A DNA stretch of 64,000 bases from Pseudomonas sp. GM48 (GCF_000282335.1 NZ_AKJM01000059.1:16750-80749), one strand, 5' to 3'; shown: positions 38,001-46,917, counted from the first letter of the stretch. The notes: generated by a model not told the origin, from the letters alone. Program-made: numbers and translations.

Positions 38001-40126
38001 GCAACGCCTTGGGTTTCCAGCTCGGCCAGGGCAAGGCGCTCAAACACTGGTTCAAGCAAATCCTCGTCACCCCTGAAGTCCGCAGAACCGCGCTCGCCGA
38101 CATTCCGATTCGCTCGCAGCGTGACCGGATCACCACCCTGCTGTTACAGGGCGGGGGCCTGAGCAAGGGCGGTTCCATCTCGCTGGATCGGCGGGTTCGC
38201 GACCTTTACCCGATCTTCAGCGCCGAGGAGGCCACGAGTTTCATTGAAGCGTTGACCGCGCAAGGTGACCCCCTGACCGCCCTTTCGGCGCTTGAGGATG
38301 AACTCGACGACCTGCGCGTCACCCTCAATCAGTGGCGTTATCAGCAATCCGACGTCTGGGGGCCTGACCCCCAGGGTTTCCGCGACGGCGGCGGGCGCCA
38401 CATCGCCGAACGACTGATCGAGTGTTTCGAACGTCGAAGCCAGGTGTTCGATGAACGCAGCCTGCATCCCCACGGCGGTTATCGTCTCGATTTATCGGTG
38501 GAACTGAGCAGTGTCAATCTTGAGACCTGGTGGAAACACAAGCCCGATCTCAAGCGGTTTCTCGACAAGGTTTCGGTATTGAATCTGGACAACACGCGTT
38601 TCTCCAGCGAACCGGGCGGTCTGTTAAAGGACTTTGCGCACCTGGACGAATTAAGCGCCAGAGGCTGTCAACTGACTGAAATACCCCAGGGCATCACCGC
38701 GATGCACGTTCTGTCGACCCTGCGCCTGAACGACAACCACATCCGCCTGACAGCGCAAAGCGTTGAACAACTCAGCCGCCTGACCTACCTGAAAACCCTC
38801 AGGCTGGATCACAACCCCTTGGGCGCGCTACCGGACATCGGACACATGCCCGGCCTGATGATCGTCAGCCTGCGTGGCACCGGCATCGACACCTGGCCCC
38901 GAGGCACTTTCGCCAAACCTCGGCCTCGCGGTTTTTTCCTCGACCTGCAAGACAACCTGCTTGCCCGCATCCCCGATGTGATCCCCGGGTCCAAGGATGC
39001 GCTGGTGGTCGCGCGCACCCGTCTGAACGCAGAAGCGCTCAGCGACATGAACCGGTTGGCCTATGAAGACCTCAGGAGGTCCGTGGGACTCAGCCCCCGA
39101 CATGCCTATCCACCTGCCACCGACAACGATCTGGCCTTCTGGCCGGTACCTGACGACAGCGAATGGTGGACGCCCTCCCCCGGGCTTGGCCGATACCGTG
39201 GCGAGGCCTGGGGTGATCTGGCCGATGAACCGGACTCGGCGGGATTCTTCACGGTGATTCGCGGCCTTAGCCTGTCTGCTGATTATCGAGCTGGAGGCGA
39301 GTTTCGAATCGAGCTGGCCAAGCGTGTATGGCGAATGATCGATGCCGCCGACATGGATGCCGAGCTACGGAGCACACTCTTCACCATGGCCAACGCGCCC
39401 ACTAATTGCGCCGACGCCGGCGCTCAGTTGTTCAACAACATGGGGCTGGAAGTGCTGGCCTCGGAAGCCAGGTCTTTGAGCACCTCGCCGCAGATGCTCG
39501 AACGTCAACTGGTGACCCTGGCCCGGAGTGCGGCGCGTCTGGATCATGTGAATGAAATTGCCCGGGCGGACATGCAGGAACGGATGGCCAGCGGCCTTAC
39601 GCCGGATGAAGTCGAGGTCTATCTGGCCTACCAGACCGGTCTGGCCCGACGGTTGGACCTGCCCTGGCAATCGCGAAGCATGCTTCACAGGCCGGTTGCC
39701 GGCGTGAGTGAGAGCATGATCGATCACGCCTACGGCGCGGTGCTGTCACTGGAGTACGGTGACGGGCTGGTGAACCAGATGCTGGAGCAACGCTTCTGGG
39801 TTGAATACCTGCATGCGACCCACCCGCGAGCATTTGAGGAAAACACCGAGCTGTACGCGGTGGTCAAGGCCGGGTTACTGGCGGATTTGCGGCAGACGCA
39901 AAATGAACGGGCTCATACCCGGCACCGCACGGATGAATACAAAAACCAGCTCGGGGAAAAACTCAAAGAACTTGCCCGACAGCTTCCAGTGCCCGAGTCG
40001 GTTGTGTTCACTGGCAAGGAGATGACCGATGAGGTGTACAACCGATTGATCAACAATCTGTTTGACGAAGAAAAGGAGCTGGCGCGACGCCTGACCCGAA
40101 TGGCATTGAAAATGGCAGGTCATTGA
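35015..40126 (+). CDS. giant LRR / NEL-type E3 ubiquitin ligase-like toxin
   Basis: A 1703-residue protein without Sec signal. The N-terminal ~1150 residues resemble the dermonecrotic-toxin-like (DUF6543) region common in large Pseudomonas proteins, with a hydrophobic stretch at about 465-490 (FNVALFVVTPFVPVLGELML) that may insert in membranes. Residues about 1189-1345 are leucine-rich repeats (VLNLDNTRFSS, LSTLRLNDNHIRL, LKTLRLDHNPLGALPDI, LMIVSLRGTGIDTWP). The C-terminal ~300 residues look like a NEL domain with the catalytic CxD motif Cys1465-Ala-Asp1467 (APTNCADAGAQLFNNMG). IpaH/SspH-type NEL enzymes ubiquitinate host proteins. No type III or VI secretion gene is near, so the export route is unknown. 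Confidence 0.85.
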   Translation: MTNFSRIDQKRRDTKNQDGINDAWIAQALPAWITDISPVNARALKAAPHNFAPFKPHARSAHHQLREAIAEHWSTQNAVDALLENLADVYAFAEPLLKKALSKHYGDIDVRNTYLRLYAAVGRPWWVHDFKGGTKVRTVSLLNAALHNFSDEETFSDFAFLDAPDPRGQMKTLHINHTITGATLTAQTFKAICRDLNIGARYQHALRQALGFGSPLVANNVRTAVTASQKAALKAAAHLALLNKHIDAHAHRLILGLVHGQRDLKLDGKHVRYYNLAMMETVLAGIVLITTDPGPDGSPGRLIAYVPHDNQHPLKEYPSPAEFMAELTRQLREEKPANGEPSAGFSYQQFFSQFVPHQERGHFFANLNQRLSTVQWQQRDRQAGGPVWRDTPVDHPNLSFSVQAITDDYQNRSPDPAHDDLWQYLFRIRLNKIVNDARDLAISTQDADRMARWAWWDNLEKMLSDIFNVALFVVTPFVPVLGELMLAYTAYQLTDDVFEGVVDWAEGQTTEAAGHVLGIVENLVQLGIFGSAAELGKSLSSPFIDAMKPVQLPDGSQRLWHPDLTPYQQHNLSLPADSTPDAWGLHRHQGKSILPHEGKLLEIEREPSGRMRVVHPQRPDAYRPQVTHNGLGAFVHEGEQPGTWNEHQLMRRLGHSVERFSDGELEQIRAISGTDHDALRRMYVESEAPPPLLADTLKRFEAYEDVVLLEQQIRSGQPLMPDPASTWFEQTVTELPGWPDDKALRVLHQSSASAQDRLYGNPEALSSDILSISLADVMAGQLPERVVAFLDEPELAVMLGPDVPPAHRAQALRNQLADYVEGEMDRLAKRTYRTREKNRLPPVRLLSDVFPELPSSIGETLLANATGAERLAMLSEKRLPLRIKNQARELNFEVRAVRATESLYGHSGLTADTERLLLNTLKLHSDVFTDLRVDIRDSSAHGSLRCSVGAQSATRVRTLVSSGVRNKYEVFDQDNRLYGASSLYESLLRAMSQDQRNALGFQLGQGKALKHWFKQILVTPEVRRTALADIPIRSQRDRITTLLLQGGGLSKGGSISLDRRVRDLYPIFSAEEATSFIEALTAQGDPLTALSALEDELDDLRVTLNQWRYQQSDVWGPDPQGFRDGGGRHIAERLIECFERRSQVFDERSLHPHGGYRLDLSVELSSVNLETWWKHKPDLKRFLDKVSVLNLDNTRFSSEPGGLLKDFAHLDELSARGCQLTEIPQGITAMHVLSTLRLNDNHIRLTAQSVEQLSRLTYLKTLRLDHNPLGALPDIGHMPGLMIVSLRGTGIDTWPRGTFAKPRPRGFFLDLQDNLLARIPDVIPGSKDALVVARTRLNAEALSDMNRLAYEDLRRSVGLSPRHAYPPATDNDLAFWPVPDDSEWWTPSPGLGRYRGEAWGDLADEPDSAGFFTVIRGLSLSADYRAGGEFRIELAKRVWRMIDAADMDAELRSTLFTMANAPTNCADAGAQLFNNMGLEVLASEARSLSTSPQMLERQLVTLARSAARLDHVNEIARADMQERMASGLTPDEVEVYLAYQTGLARRLDLPWQSRSMLHRPVAGVSESMIDHAYGAVLSLEYGDGLVNQMLEQRFWVEYLHATHPRAFEENTELYAVVKAGLLADLRQTQNERAHTRHRTDEYKNQLGEKLKELARQLPVPESVVFTGKEMTDEVYNRLINNLFDEEKELARRLTRMALKMAGH

Positions 40127-40182
40127 AAACGCCCTGAACGTTTCGACCATTGCCAGATGCTGTACCTGGAGGCAAACAGTCA

Positions 40183-40331
40183 GCCGGTAAGTTAAGACGC
40201 AGAACCTGTGGGAGCGTGGCTTGCCCACGAAAAACGATGACGCGTAGTACCTGAAAAACCGCGGTGCATTCTTCGCGGGCAAGCCACGCTCCCACAGGAT
40301 TTTCGTCGCTCAAATGTCTTAACTTACCGGC
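40183..40331. repeat. REP doublet enclosed in a 16-bp perfect inverted repeat
   Basis: Outer repeat GCCGGTAAGTTAAGAC (40183-40198) and its exact complement GTCTTAACTTACCGGC (40316-40331) enclose a REP doublet (40207-40296) of the variant GGGAGCGTGGCTTGCCCACG. It lies between the convergent ends of the NEL gene and the fimbrial operon. Confidence 0.85.
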
Positions 40332-40348
40332 ATTAGCCCAAGGCTTTT

Positions 40349-41623
40349 TCATATTTCCGAATCCCAGATCACGACGATGTTCCCGGCATAGTGGGCGGCG
40401 ATGCCAGGTTGCAGCATGTAATCCATGTATTCGCTCGCGACCTCAAAATGCAGGATGCCCGGCCGATTGTTCACATAATTCAGGGCTTGGTATTTTTGCT
40501 GCTCCTCCTGACCCACACGTATCAGACGACGGCGCTTGACCGGTACGCCAGCGAGATCGGTCAAGCCATCTGGCAGGGTGACGCTGAGTTCCACCAGGAC
40601 GGCACGCTGCGAAACGGGGTCGCGAATCATGCAGTCGTACAGGCCGGGGATTTCGCAGCCGATTTGCATCTTGAACCGTGATGACGCCGAGATATTGAAG
40701 GCCTGGTCGCGGTACAGGCGCACCGGCTTTCGTCCATGTTGCAGCCAGTTTTGCCACCCGCCGGCCGGCTCCAGCACGACTTTGTTACCACCCGGTGGAA
40801 TATCGACCTTGAGCGTATGTTCAACGTTGAGGGTAAAACTCAATGTCAGGGTAGAGTCGCTGGGGTGCATGATATCGCCCATGTCGAAGTCCATGCCCGG
40901 GCCGACGCTGTAGGTCAAATCGCCGATAAAGATTCCGGAAGACAAGTGCAGCGGATCGGGTGTTCTCAATTCATAACCGATTTGCACCTGGTCATACCTG
41001 AACGTCTCGATTCGATAACCCGCAATTGCAGCACACTCGCCCGATGTGGGCGTCAGCCAGAAAAAAGTGCGCCAGGTTGGCTGCACGTACATGCCGCCAC
41101 CAGAGCTCATGCAGGGCGCAGGTGGTGCCCATGTCCAGTCAGTCCCTCCCCATAAACGGCGGTGCCAGACCGAACTATCATTGGATGGTGAGCCTTCACC
41201 GACCAGGTTTTGCGCCGTATCGGGAAGAATGTAACGGCCACCGATAGAAACAATACGAACTTCGACCTCCGATGTCTCTGGCTGACCGTCGGCCTTTCTG
41301 ATCGTGAGCCGTCGCCAGTCGGCCGGCACTTTGAACATTGCCCCTTTGCGGCGATCGGCATGCCCGGCCAGGATGGGAGCGATGGACTGAAACTCGATGG
41401 GGACAAGCAATGAGAACAACCCCTGCTCCTTGCAGAATTCAGGTTGCTGTGCGCAATGTCCGCTCACCGGGGTGTCATTGGTGAATTTGTTTTCGTGGGG
41501 TTTGGACGGGTCCGGCCGGAACGAGGCGCTGATGTCTATGGTCGCGGCGGTTGCCGATTCAACGGTTGGTGCACAGAGCAATAGCCACCCTGCGAAGGTG
41601 GCACAAGACTTTACTGATTTCAT
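40349..41623 (-). CDS. second fimbrial tip/minor protein (paralogue of 43040-44296)
   Basis: Secreted 424-residue protein with a signal peptide ending around SATAA. It is a paralogue of the protein at 43040-44296: both contain LKVDIPPGGNKV, GGWQNWL, GRKPVRL, FNISASSRFKM, LPDGLTDL, HFE and the ending VIWDSE. Size and place in the operon point to a CfaE/CblD-like tip adhesin or initiator of an alternate chaperone-usher fimbria: N-terminal receptor-binding domain plus C-terminal pilin domain. Family link is by context and architecture. ATG 41623; GGGAG lies about 13 bases upstream. Last gene of the operon. Confidence 0.7.
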   Translation of the reverse strand: MKSVKSCATFAGWLLLCAPTVESATAATIDISASFRPDPSKPHENKFTNDTPVSGHCAQQPEFCKEQGLFSLLVPIEFQSIAPILAGHADRRKGAMFKVPADWRRLTIRKADGQPETSEVEVRIVSIGGRYILPDTAQNLVGEGSPSNDSSVWHRRLWGGTDWTWAPPAPCMSSGGGMYVQPTWRTFFWLTPTSGECAAIAGYRIETFRYDQVQIGYELRTPDPLHLSSGIFIGDLTYSVGPGMDFDMGDIMHPSDSTLTLSFTLNVEHTLKVDIPPGGNKVVLEPAGGWQNWLQHGRKPVRLYRDQAFNISASSRFKMQIGCEIPGLYDCMIRDPVSQRAVLVELSVTLPDGLTDLAGVPVKRRRLIRVGQEEQQKYQALNYVNNRPGILHFEVASEYMDYMLQPGIAAHYAGNIVVIWDSEI

Positions 41624-41694
41624 CTTCGATCATGACTCCCTGTCATGCGATGGATATTGCTGCCACTCCTGTGGCGTCATTTTTATCCCAATGC

Positions 41695-42189
41695 TCAGGG
41701 CGCCGCCGCACTGAACACCAACAACACATTGCCGTAAAAGTTGCCCGGTTTGTAACCACCGGACGGAACTGTCGGTTCGATGTCCAGCCGCACCCGGCTG
41801 CCGGTCATGGCGTCCTGTGCCGAGACCACTTGCCGGGGCTGGGTGTCGTGACTCAACTCCTGACCGTTGAAGCTGACGCGCAGGTATATATTCTCAGCAT
41901 CGTTGCCGTTGGATATATAAGGTTCGCTCTCCAGCCGCGCTTCAATCGCGCTGGTGTCGTGCTTGACGTCGAAATACTTGCGCAAACCGCCCAATGTCGA
42001 GGTGTGAGGATTCCACGGCAATCTCTGCTCGCGATGAATCCAGTCCGTTTCTGCTGGTATCACGTAAAACGCCAAGGTGGGGATGTTCACCGAAATTTCG
42101 AACTCATGCTCTTCCCGCGCCGCGAACACCTGGGAACTCATCAGCGTCGCGGCACCCAACGATGCCGCGATAGCCCATTGCTTGATCAT
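41695..42189 (-). CDS. CS1-type fimbrial subunit (second pilin)
   Basis: Pilin-like secreted protein of 164 residues: signal peptide IKQWAIAASLGAATLMSSQV-FAA, then HEFEISVNIPTLAFYVIPAE, the N-terminal strand pattern of CS1-type major subunits (ITVTAxVDPxLxxxP-like), and ends with GNFYGNVLLVFSAAAP. ATG 42189 is preceded by CAGG at eight bases; an in-frame extension to 42225 has no signal peptide at its start. A paralogue of the first pilin at 46963-47454. Confidence 0.8.
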   Translation of the reverse strand: MIKQWAIAASLGAATLMSSQVFAAREEHEFEISVNIPTLAFYVIPAETDWIHREQRLPWNPHTSTLGGLRKYFDVKHDTSAIEARLESEPYISNGNDAENIYLRVSFNGQELSHDTQPRQVVSAQDAMTGSRVRLDIEPTVPSGGYKPGNFYGNVLLVFSAAAP

Positions 42190-42236
42190 GTCTGGTACCT
42201 GTTCATCAAAGAAAACCGTAGCCACATGGATCGGTG

Positions 42237-42980
42237 CTAGCGGCTGGCAATGCGCATGGTTTTTTTGGCCTGGCCTTCAATCAGCTGAAAGCGGTACTCA
42301 CGACCGGGCTTTTTCTCGAACTGGAAACTTTTCCCCGCGAGGATGTGGTGCTTGGTCGTCGGCTCGCATTCCGTCTCTTCCTTCAGCGAACAGTTCTTGA
42401 ACTCGTCGACCACCACCACGCTGTTCCCGTTGTTACGAATGCTGTAGGTGCCAGTGCCATCATCGATCACGCTGTCGAAACGGGTGTTCTTGGGCCGCAC
42501 GAAGAACACCGTGCCAAACCCGGCCATGACGTTGACCCCCGCCGACAGGTTCTTTTTGTAGGTGTCGCGCTCTTCCTCGGAGACGGCGAACTCGTCTTCC
42601 TTTTCCGGCACCACGGGCACGAAGCGCACCCGGAAGTACCGCTCGGTGTCACGTTCGCCCATGTACAACAGACGCGAACCCTGCATGCCGTTGGCCGGCA
42701 CGATCAACCGCGCGGGGCTGGCCATCAACCCGTCGCGGGCGCTGGCGTCGGCCTGGTTCTTGACGGGCACTTCGCGGGGCGTGCCATCATCGTCATAGAT
42801 GATTTCCAGAATGTTGACCTTGACGAACGCGGTGCTGTCGCCACCGTTGAACACCCGCTTCAGGTAGGTGCTTTTATCGCCATCCAGATAGTCGTAGACC
42901 GTCCCGACATTGATGTTGGGCCCCGCCTGAATCGCCAGGGAAAACCCGCCCAGACCTATCAGTACAAGCAGACGCTTCAT
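42237..42980 (-). CDS. periplasmic fimbrial chaperone (alternate/CS1 type)
   Basis: A 247-residue secreted protein (signal LLVLIGLGGFSLAIQAG) with an immunoglobulin-like chaperone layout: VGTVYDYLDGDKSTYLKRVF, then LIVPANGMQGSRLLYMG and ERYFRVRFVPVVPE, matching the G1/F1 strand and conserved RVRF region of fimbrial chaperones, here of the CfaA/CblB class. It would deliver both pilins and tip proteins to the single usher. Start ATG 42980 (MKRLL) has GAGG nine bases upstream. Contains a cysteine pair (CSLKEETEC) near the C-terminus. Confidence 0.8.
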   Translation of the reverse strand: MKRLLVLIGLGGFSLAIQAGPNINVGTVYDYLDGDKSTYLKRVFNGGDSTAFVKVNILEIIYDDDGTPREVPVKNQADASARDGLMASPARLIVPANGMQGSRLLYMGERDTERYFRVRFVPVVPEKEDEFAVSEEERDTYKKNLSAGVNVMAGFGTVFFVRPKNTRFDSVIDDGTGTYSIRNNGNSVVVVDEFKNCSLKEETECEPTTKHHILAGKSFQFEKKPGREYRFQLIEGQAKKTMRIASR

Positions 42981-43039
42981 AACCTTGAACCTCATGACAT
43001 TGGATACAACGCTGGCTCGATAACTCGATAAACAGCCCA

Positions 43040-44296
43040 TCAGACTTCCGAATCCCAGATCACCGTGGCAGTCCCGACGTAGTCGCCGGCCTCGCCGGGG
43101 CGGACCATGAGATCCATGTAAATGGGGTCAATTTCAAAGTGCAGAACACCGGGGGCCCGGTCCACATAGAAAGCGGGTTGAAACTGTGGCGGGTTCAAAT
43201 TTGCCGGGATTAATTGCAGTCGCTTGACTGGTTGCCCGGTTAGGTCCGTCAAGCCGTCAGGCAGGCTGACTCTGATATTCACATTTGCGTTGCGTCCCGT
43301 AAGACGATCTCTAATCTGACAGCCCTGAAACCCGACAACGTTGCACTGCAGGATCATTTTGAACCGCGACGACGCGGAGATATTGAAGGTCTGGTCACGG
43401 AACAACCGCACCGGTTTGCGCCCGTTTTGCAGCCAGTTTTGCCAGCCGCCCTCTGGCAGCAGTTCAACTTTGTTGCCGCCGGGAGGAATATCGACTTTGA
43501 GGGTGTGTTGCACGTCGAGATTGAAGTTCAAGGTCAACGTCGAACTGCTCGGCAGCATGACGTCACCCATATCAAAATCGCCGCCAGGGCCGACGGTGTA
43601 GGTCAGTGCCCCAACGTACTGTCCCGTTTTCATTCCCAAGGGGTTCGGGGTTTCAAGCTCATAGGCAAAGTCCAGGTACTCGAAGCGCAGCCATGGCACA
43701 TCGAACTTTGCCTGTTTTGCGCATTCGCCTTGCGAGGGTGTTTTCCAGAAGAACTTGTAAGATATGTTGGTGAGCAGACCTACCCCGCTGTAAAGGCATG
43801 GCGCGGGCGCGTAAACCCAGCTCGCCCCCCATAAAAGACCATGGGCAAGTGTGTAGTTATCAGCGCCCCCCACCAGCTGCATTACGTCCTGAGTCACGTA
43901 CCTGGACCCGATGCCGACAATCCGGACCCTTACCGTCTCCGGTTCGTGGGTACTTTCGTGGTAGACCGTGAGGTCCCGCCATTGCGAGGGCACTGTGAGC
44001 ATGGCGCCGCTACGTGGGGAAGAATGATTGGCAGTAATAGGAGCGCTGGAGTTGAACTCGATCGGGACCTGCAGACTGAACATCTGGTTACTGGTGCATT
44101 CGGCTGGAAAATCCGCACAGTAGCCACTGGGCCGCGTTGTATTTTCAAATTTGTTTTGATGAGGCCGCGCAGGGTCAGGCTTGAATAGAGCGGTGATGGA
44201 TACCGACTCCGCCTCCGCCGATTGTTGAACGCCGATAATCAAAAAACTGACGATCGAAAGCGCAAGAAACTTGCCGTACCGCCTTTTATGAGCCAT
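43040..44296 (-). CDS. first fimbrial tip/minor protein
   Basis: Secreted 418-residue protein with signal peptide FLALSIVSFLIIGVQQSAEA. Architecture and position between usher and chaperone genes suggest a tip adhesin/initiator of a CS1-type fimbria. It shares long blocks with the paralogue at 40349-41623 (FKPDP-RPHQNKF, LKVDIPPGGNKV, GGWQNWLQNGRKPVRL, SASSRFKM, VIWDSEV). Six or more cysteines lie in the N-terminal half, as expected of a disulfide-bonded lectin-like domain. GGA lies ten bases before ATG 44296. Confidence 0.72.
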   Translation of the reverse strand: MAHKRRYGKFLALSIVSFLIIGVQQSAEAESVSITALFKPDPARPHQNKFENTTRPSGYCADFPAECTSNQMFSLQVPIEFNSSAPITANHSSPRSGAMLTVPSQWRDLTVYHESTHEPETVRVRIVGIGSRYVTQDVMQLVGGADNYTLAHGLLWGASWVYAPAPCLYSGVGLLTNISYKFFWKTPSQGECAKQAKFDVPWLRFEYLDFAYELETPNPLGMKTGQYVGALTYTVGPGGDFDMGDVMLPSSSTLTLNFNLDVQHTLKVDIPPGGNKVELLPEGGWQNWLQNGRKPVRLFRDQTFNISASSRFKMILQCNVVGFQGCQIRDRLTGRNANVNIRVSLPDGLTDLTGQPVKRLQLIPANLNPPQFQPAFYVDRAPGVLHFEIDPIYMDLMVRPGEAGDYVGTATVIWDSEV

Positions 44297-44329
44297 GGGT
44301 TTATAGTCCGAAAGTTAATGTCTGCGGCA

Positions 44330-46852
44330 TCAGCCCGCTGTTTCAGCCGCAAAGTTTGCGTCCGCCAAAGTGTCCGGGCTGCAGCGCAGGTCACCGATCA
44401 TCAGCACGTCGTTTTCACTGCGGTACTTGCCCGTGTCGAGGCGGAACTGACACAGCAATTGATCGGCGAAACGCACCTCGAGGGTCGGCGAGCCAGCGTT
44501 CATCTCCATGGAGAAGAACCCGTCGACTTCACTCACTCCACGGCTGGCGTGGTTGATCACGTGATGGCCTTTGAGCGGACGGCCTTGTGGGTCGAGCAAA
44601 CGACCGAGCACGGTCAGGGTTTTCATCACGCGCACCTTGCGATACTCCACCCCGCCCTTGTTCAGGTGATAACGGGTGCGCGCCGGTTCGATGGTTGCCG
44701 CCGGGACGTGATTGCCTTCGAAGTCGAAGCTCACCGAACTGTTCTTGTAAGCGGTGATGGGGATGAAATTACGCCCTGGCCGCAACGCGGCGCTGCCGCC
44801 GCTCAAGTCATCGGCTCGCAGGGCAATCCCGTCGATGTCGGACTCGACGTCGACGATCATTCCGGCACCGCGCCCCTGAGGCTGGCTGGTCATCACTATT
44901 TGTTGGCCGCCGATGGCGACAGTGCTGTCCAGGTTCAGGCCACCGGTGAAGTTGCCGTTGTAAGAGGAGCGCTGAACAAACCCGTCGCCCCTGACCGAGT
45001 CTGTACTGAAGTTCGCCAGGCTCGACAAGCCGACGCCATAGGTGTCGGTGAGCGCCGTGACCGAGACGCTCTGCAGCACGTGGTCCTGCAAATCCTTGCG
45101 GTACCCCAGCGAAGCGTTGGTGTCACGGCTGCCGTCACGGGCCGTGCGCGAGCCGAGGCTGCCGGATATTTGTTGGCCCGGCGCACCCAGCGCGAGGTTG
45201 ACGCTCAGGTCGACCCCACGATTGCGATCATTGCCGCTGCTGTAACTGCCGGGGCGATCGAACAATGACAAGCGCCATTGCGCATCACTGCCAAACAGCT
45301 CGCCGCGTTGCGTCCAGCCCAGGTCCACGCCAACGCCTTCGGTGTTGCCGTCGCTGTGAGACACCCGCGCGTTGACCGAACTTTTACGGCTGATGCGGTG
45401 GTTCAGGGCAAGGGATGAATTGCTGGTCTGCCCGATGAACACATTGCGTTGCCGCACCCGCGTGCCGTCTGGCAGGGTGTCGTAGATATAGGTGGTATCG
45501 AGCCAGCTGCGGCTGTGGCTGACCACCAGACTGCCGGCGCCATAATTGTAAAGGCCTTGCAGGTCCAGCCCGGTGCCGTGGTCTTCGGTCTGATAGACGT
45601 TGGCGTACAGGCTGGTGCTGTTGGCCAGGGTCCAATCGATGGAACTGCCGTACTGCAGTTTCTCGCGTACCTGGCGCAACGACAGTCCTAGAATGGCCCT
45701 GGGGTGCAGCAGGTAGTTGATCGACGCGCCCGCCGTTGCGTCGCCGCTGGCCTGCTGATCCCAGTTGCTGAGGAGTTTGCGCTCCTCTCCGGCAAACAGG
45801 TTGTAGCGCCAGCGCTCATCGAGGTTGCGCCAGTTGTTCGGCTTGTACACCAGCTCCTGGGTCGTGGAGGTGATCTGACCGTCCTCGATCAGGCGCACTT
45901 CCACTTCGTAGATACCACCGGGCAATGGTCGGGTGTCGAGGGTCTGTAATCCGGCTGGCACCGATTGAGTGTTGATCAGCAGACCATCGCGATAAATCTC
46001 CACTGAAGCCTGGCGGTTGGCGGTGACATAGATCGGATAGACGCTCGGTTTGGGGCTGTCGATGGCCAGGCTGTCGGAACTGCCGAACATCAGACCTACA
46101 GCGGTATCGGGGCTGGTGCCGAAGGTACGCGGCTGACGGGTCAGGCCTTCGGAATTGGGGGTAAAGAAACCCAGGCGGAAAAAGCTGCCTTCCAATTCAC
46201 GTTGAGTGTGGAGTTCGTGGATGGCGTAATAAAGCTTGTCATCCGGCCCACCCAGACGCGCCAGTTGCGTGTTGAACGTCTGGGTCCAGTTGCCCAGGCT
46301 GCCACTGGCTTCAAGGCCAAAACGACCACCCAGGTCCTGATCCTGGCCACCATTGAGATTGAGCTGATTGCGTACCATCAGGCCACTGCTGCCGCCCTCG
46401 GGCTGGTCGTAGTAGCGCTTGGCTTCGGTGTCGCGTTCGGCGTTTTCAGTACCGATGGACACCAATGAATTTTGCAGGTTGTAGTGGATCGCCTGCATTT
46501 GTTCCGGACACGTACCTGTGCAGGGGCCAAGGGCCACGCCCGACTTCAGGTAAGTTGCCCAAGTGTCACGTTCGACGGCACCAATGTTACTGTCACTGGT
46601 GTCGGTGAATTCAAGTAAGGTAATACGATCATCGCGAGACAATATAATCATGGCCTCGCCCAGTGGCTGCTGATCAAGTTCAACCCGCACCGCCAATGGC
46701 ACATCAAAGAAGTGCTCTTCGAAGTCCGCCGGCAAACCTTTGGCCTGAGACAGCAAACTCCTCGGTGTATTAGCAACAGTCGCGGGTGATGCAAATGCAC
46801 TACTACACAGCAGCAACGCAAGCGCAGCCGCGATGGGCGTCATCGGGAACAT
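44330..46852 (-). CDS. fimbrial outer-membrane usher (TcfC/CfaC type)
   Basis: An 840-residue outer-membrane protein with signal peptide PMTPIAAALALLLCSSAFAS. Sequence features of CS1-type ushers: N-terminal PADFEEHFFDVPLAVRVELD, plug region, long beta-barrel, and C-terminal RLLDPQGRPLKGHHVINH with two cysteines (LLCQFRL, DLRCSPD). ATG 46852 is chosen; GTG 46858 and ATG 46843 are possible. It is 110 bases downstream of the first pilin, separated by a strong hairpin, and 33 bases upstream of the first tip gene. Confidence 0.85.
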   Translation of the reverse strand: MFPMTPIAAALALLLCSSAFASPATVANTPRSLLSQAKGLPADFEEHFFDVPLAVRVELDQQPLGEAMIILSRDDRITLLEFTDTSDSNIGAVERDTWATYLKSGVALGPCTGTCPEQMQAIHYNLQNSLVSIGTENAERDTEAKRYYDQPEGGSSGLMVRNQLNLNGGQDQDLGGRFGLEASGSLGNWTQTFNTQLARLGGPDDKLYYAIHELHTQRELEGSFFRLGFFTPNSEGLTRQPRTFGTSPDTAVGLMFGSSDSLAIDSPKPSVYPIYVTANRQASVEIYRDGLLINTQSVPAGLQTLDTRPLPGGIYEVEVRLIEDGQITSTTQELVYKPNNWRNLDERWRYNLFAGEERKLLSNWDQQASGDATAGASINYLLHPRAILGLSLRQVREKLQYGSSIDWTLANSTSLYANVYQTEDHGTGLDLQGLYNYGAGSLVVSHSRSWLDTTYIYDTLPDGTRVRQRNVFIGQTSNSSLALNHRISRKSSVNARVSHSDGNTEGVGVDLGWTQRGELFGSDAQWRLSLFDRPGSYSSGNDRNRGVDLSVNLALGAPGQQISGSLGSRTARDGSRDTNASLGYRKDLQDHVLQSVSVTALTDTYGVGLSSLANFSTDSVRGDGFVQRSSYNGNFTGGLNLDSTVAIGGQQIVMTSQPQGRGAGMIVDVESDIDGIALRADDLSGGSAALRPGRNFIPITAYKNSSVSFDFEGNHVPAATIEPARTRYHLNKGGVEYRKVRVMKTLTVLGRLLDPQGRPLKGHHVINHASRGVSEVDGFFSMEMNAGSPTLEVRFADQLLCQFRLDTGKYRSENDVLMIGDLRCSPDTLADANFAAETAG

Positions 46853-46885
46853 GAACACGTACTCTAATTACCAATAAATTGAAGC

Positions 46886-46917
46886 CCGTTCGGTAAATAA
46901 ATGTATTTACCGAACGG
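46886..46917 (-). terminator. 28-base perfect stem between pilin and usher genes
   Basis: CCGTTCGGTAAATA (46886-46899) and TATTTACCGAACGG (46904-46917) form a 14-bp perfect stem with a 4-base loop. Located 45 bases after the pilin stop in the operon direction. No long T-run, so partial termination or 3' stabilisation of the pilin message is likely. Confidence 0.6.
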
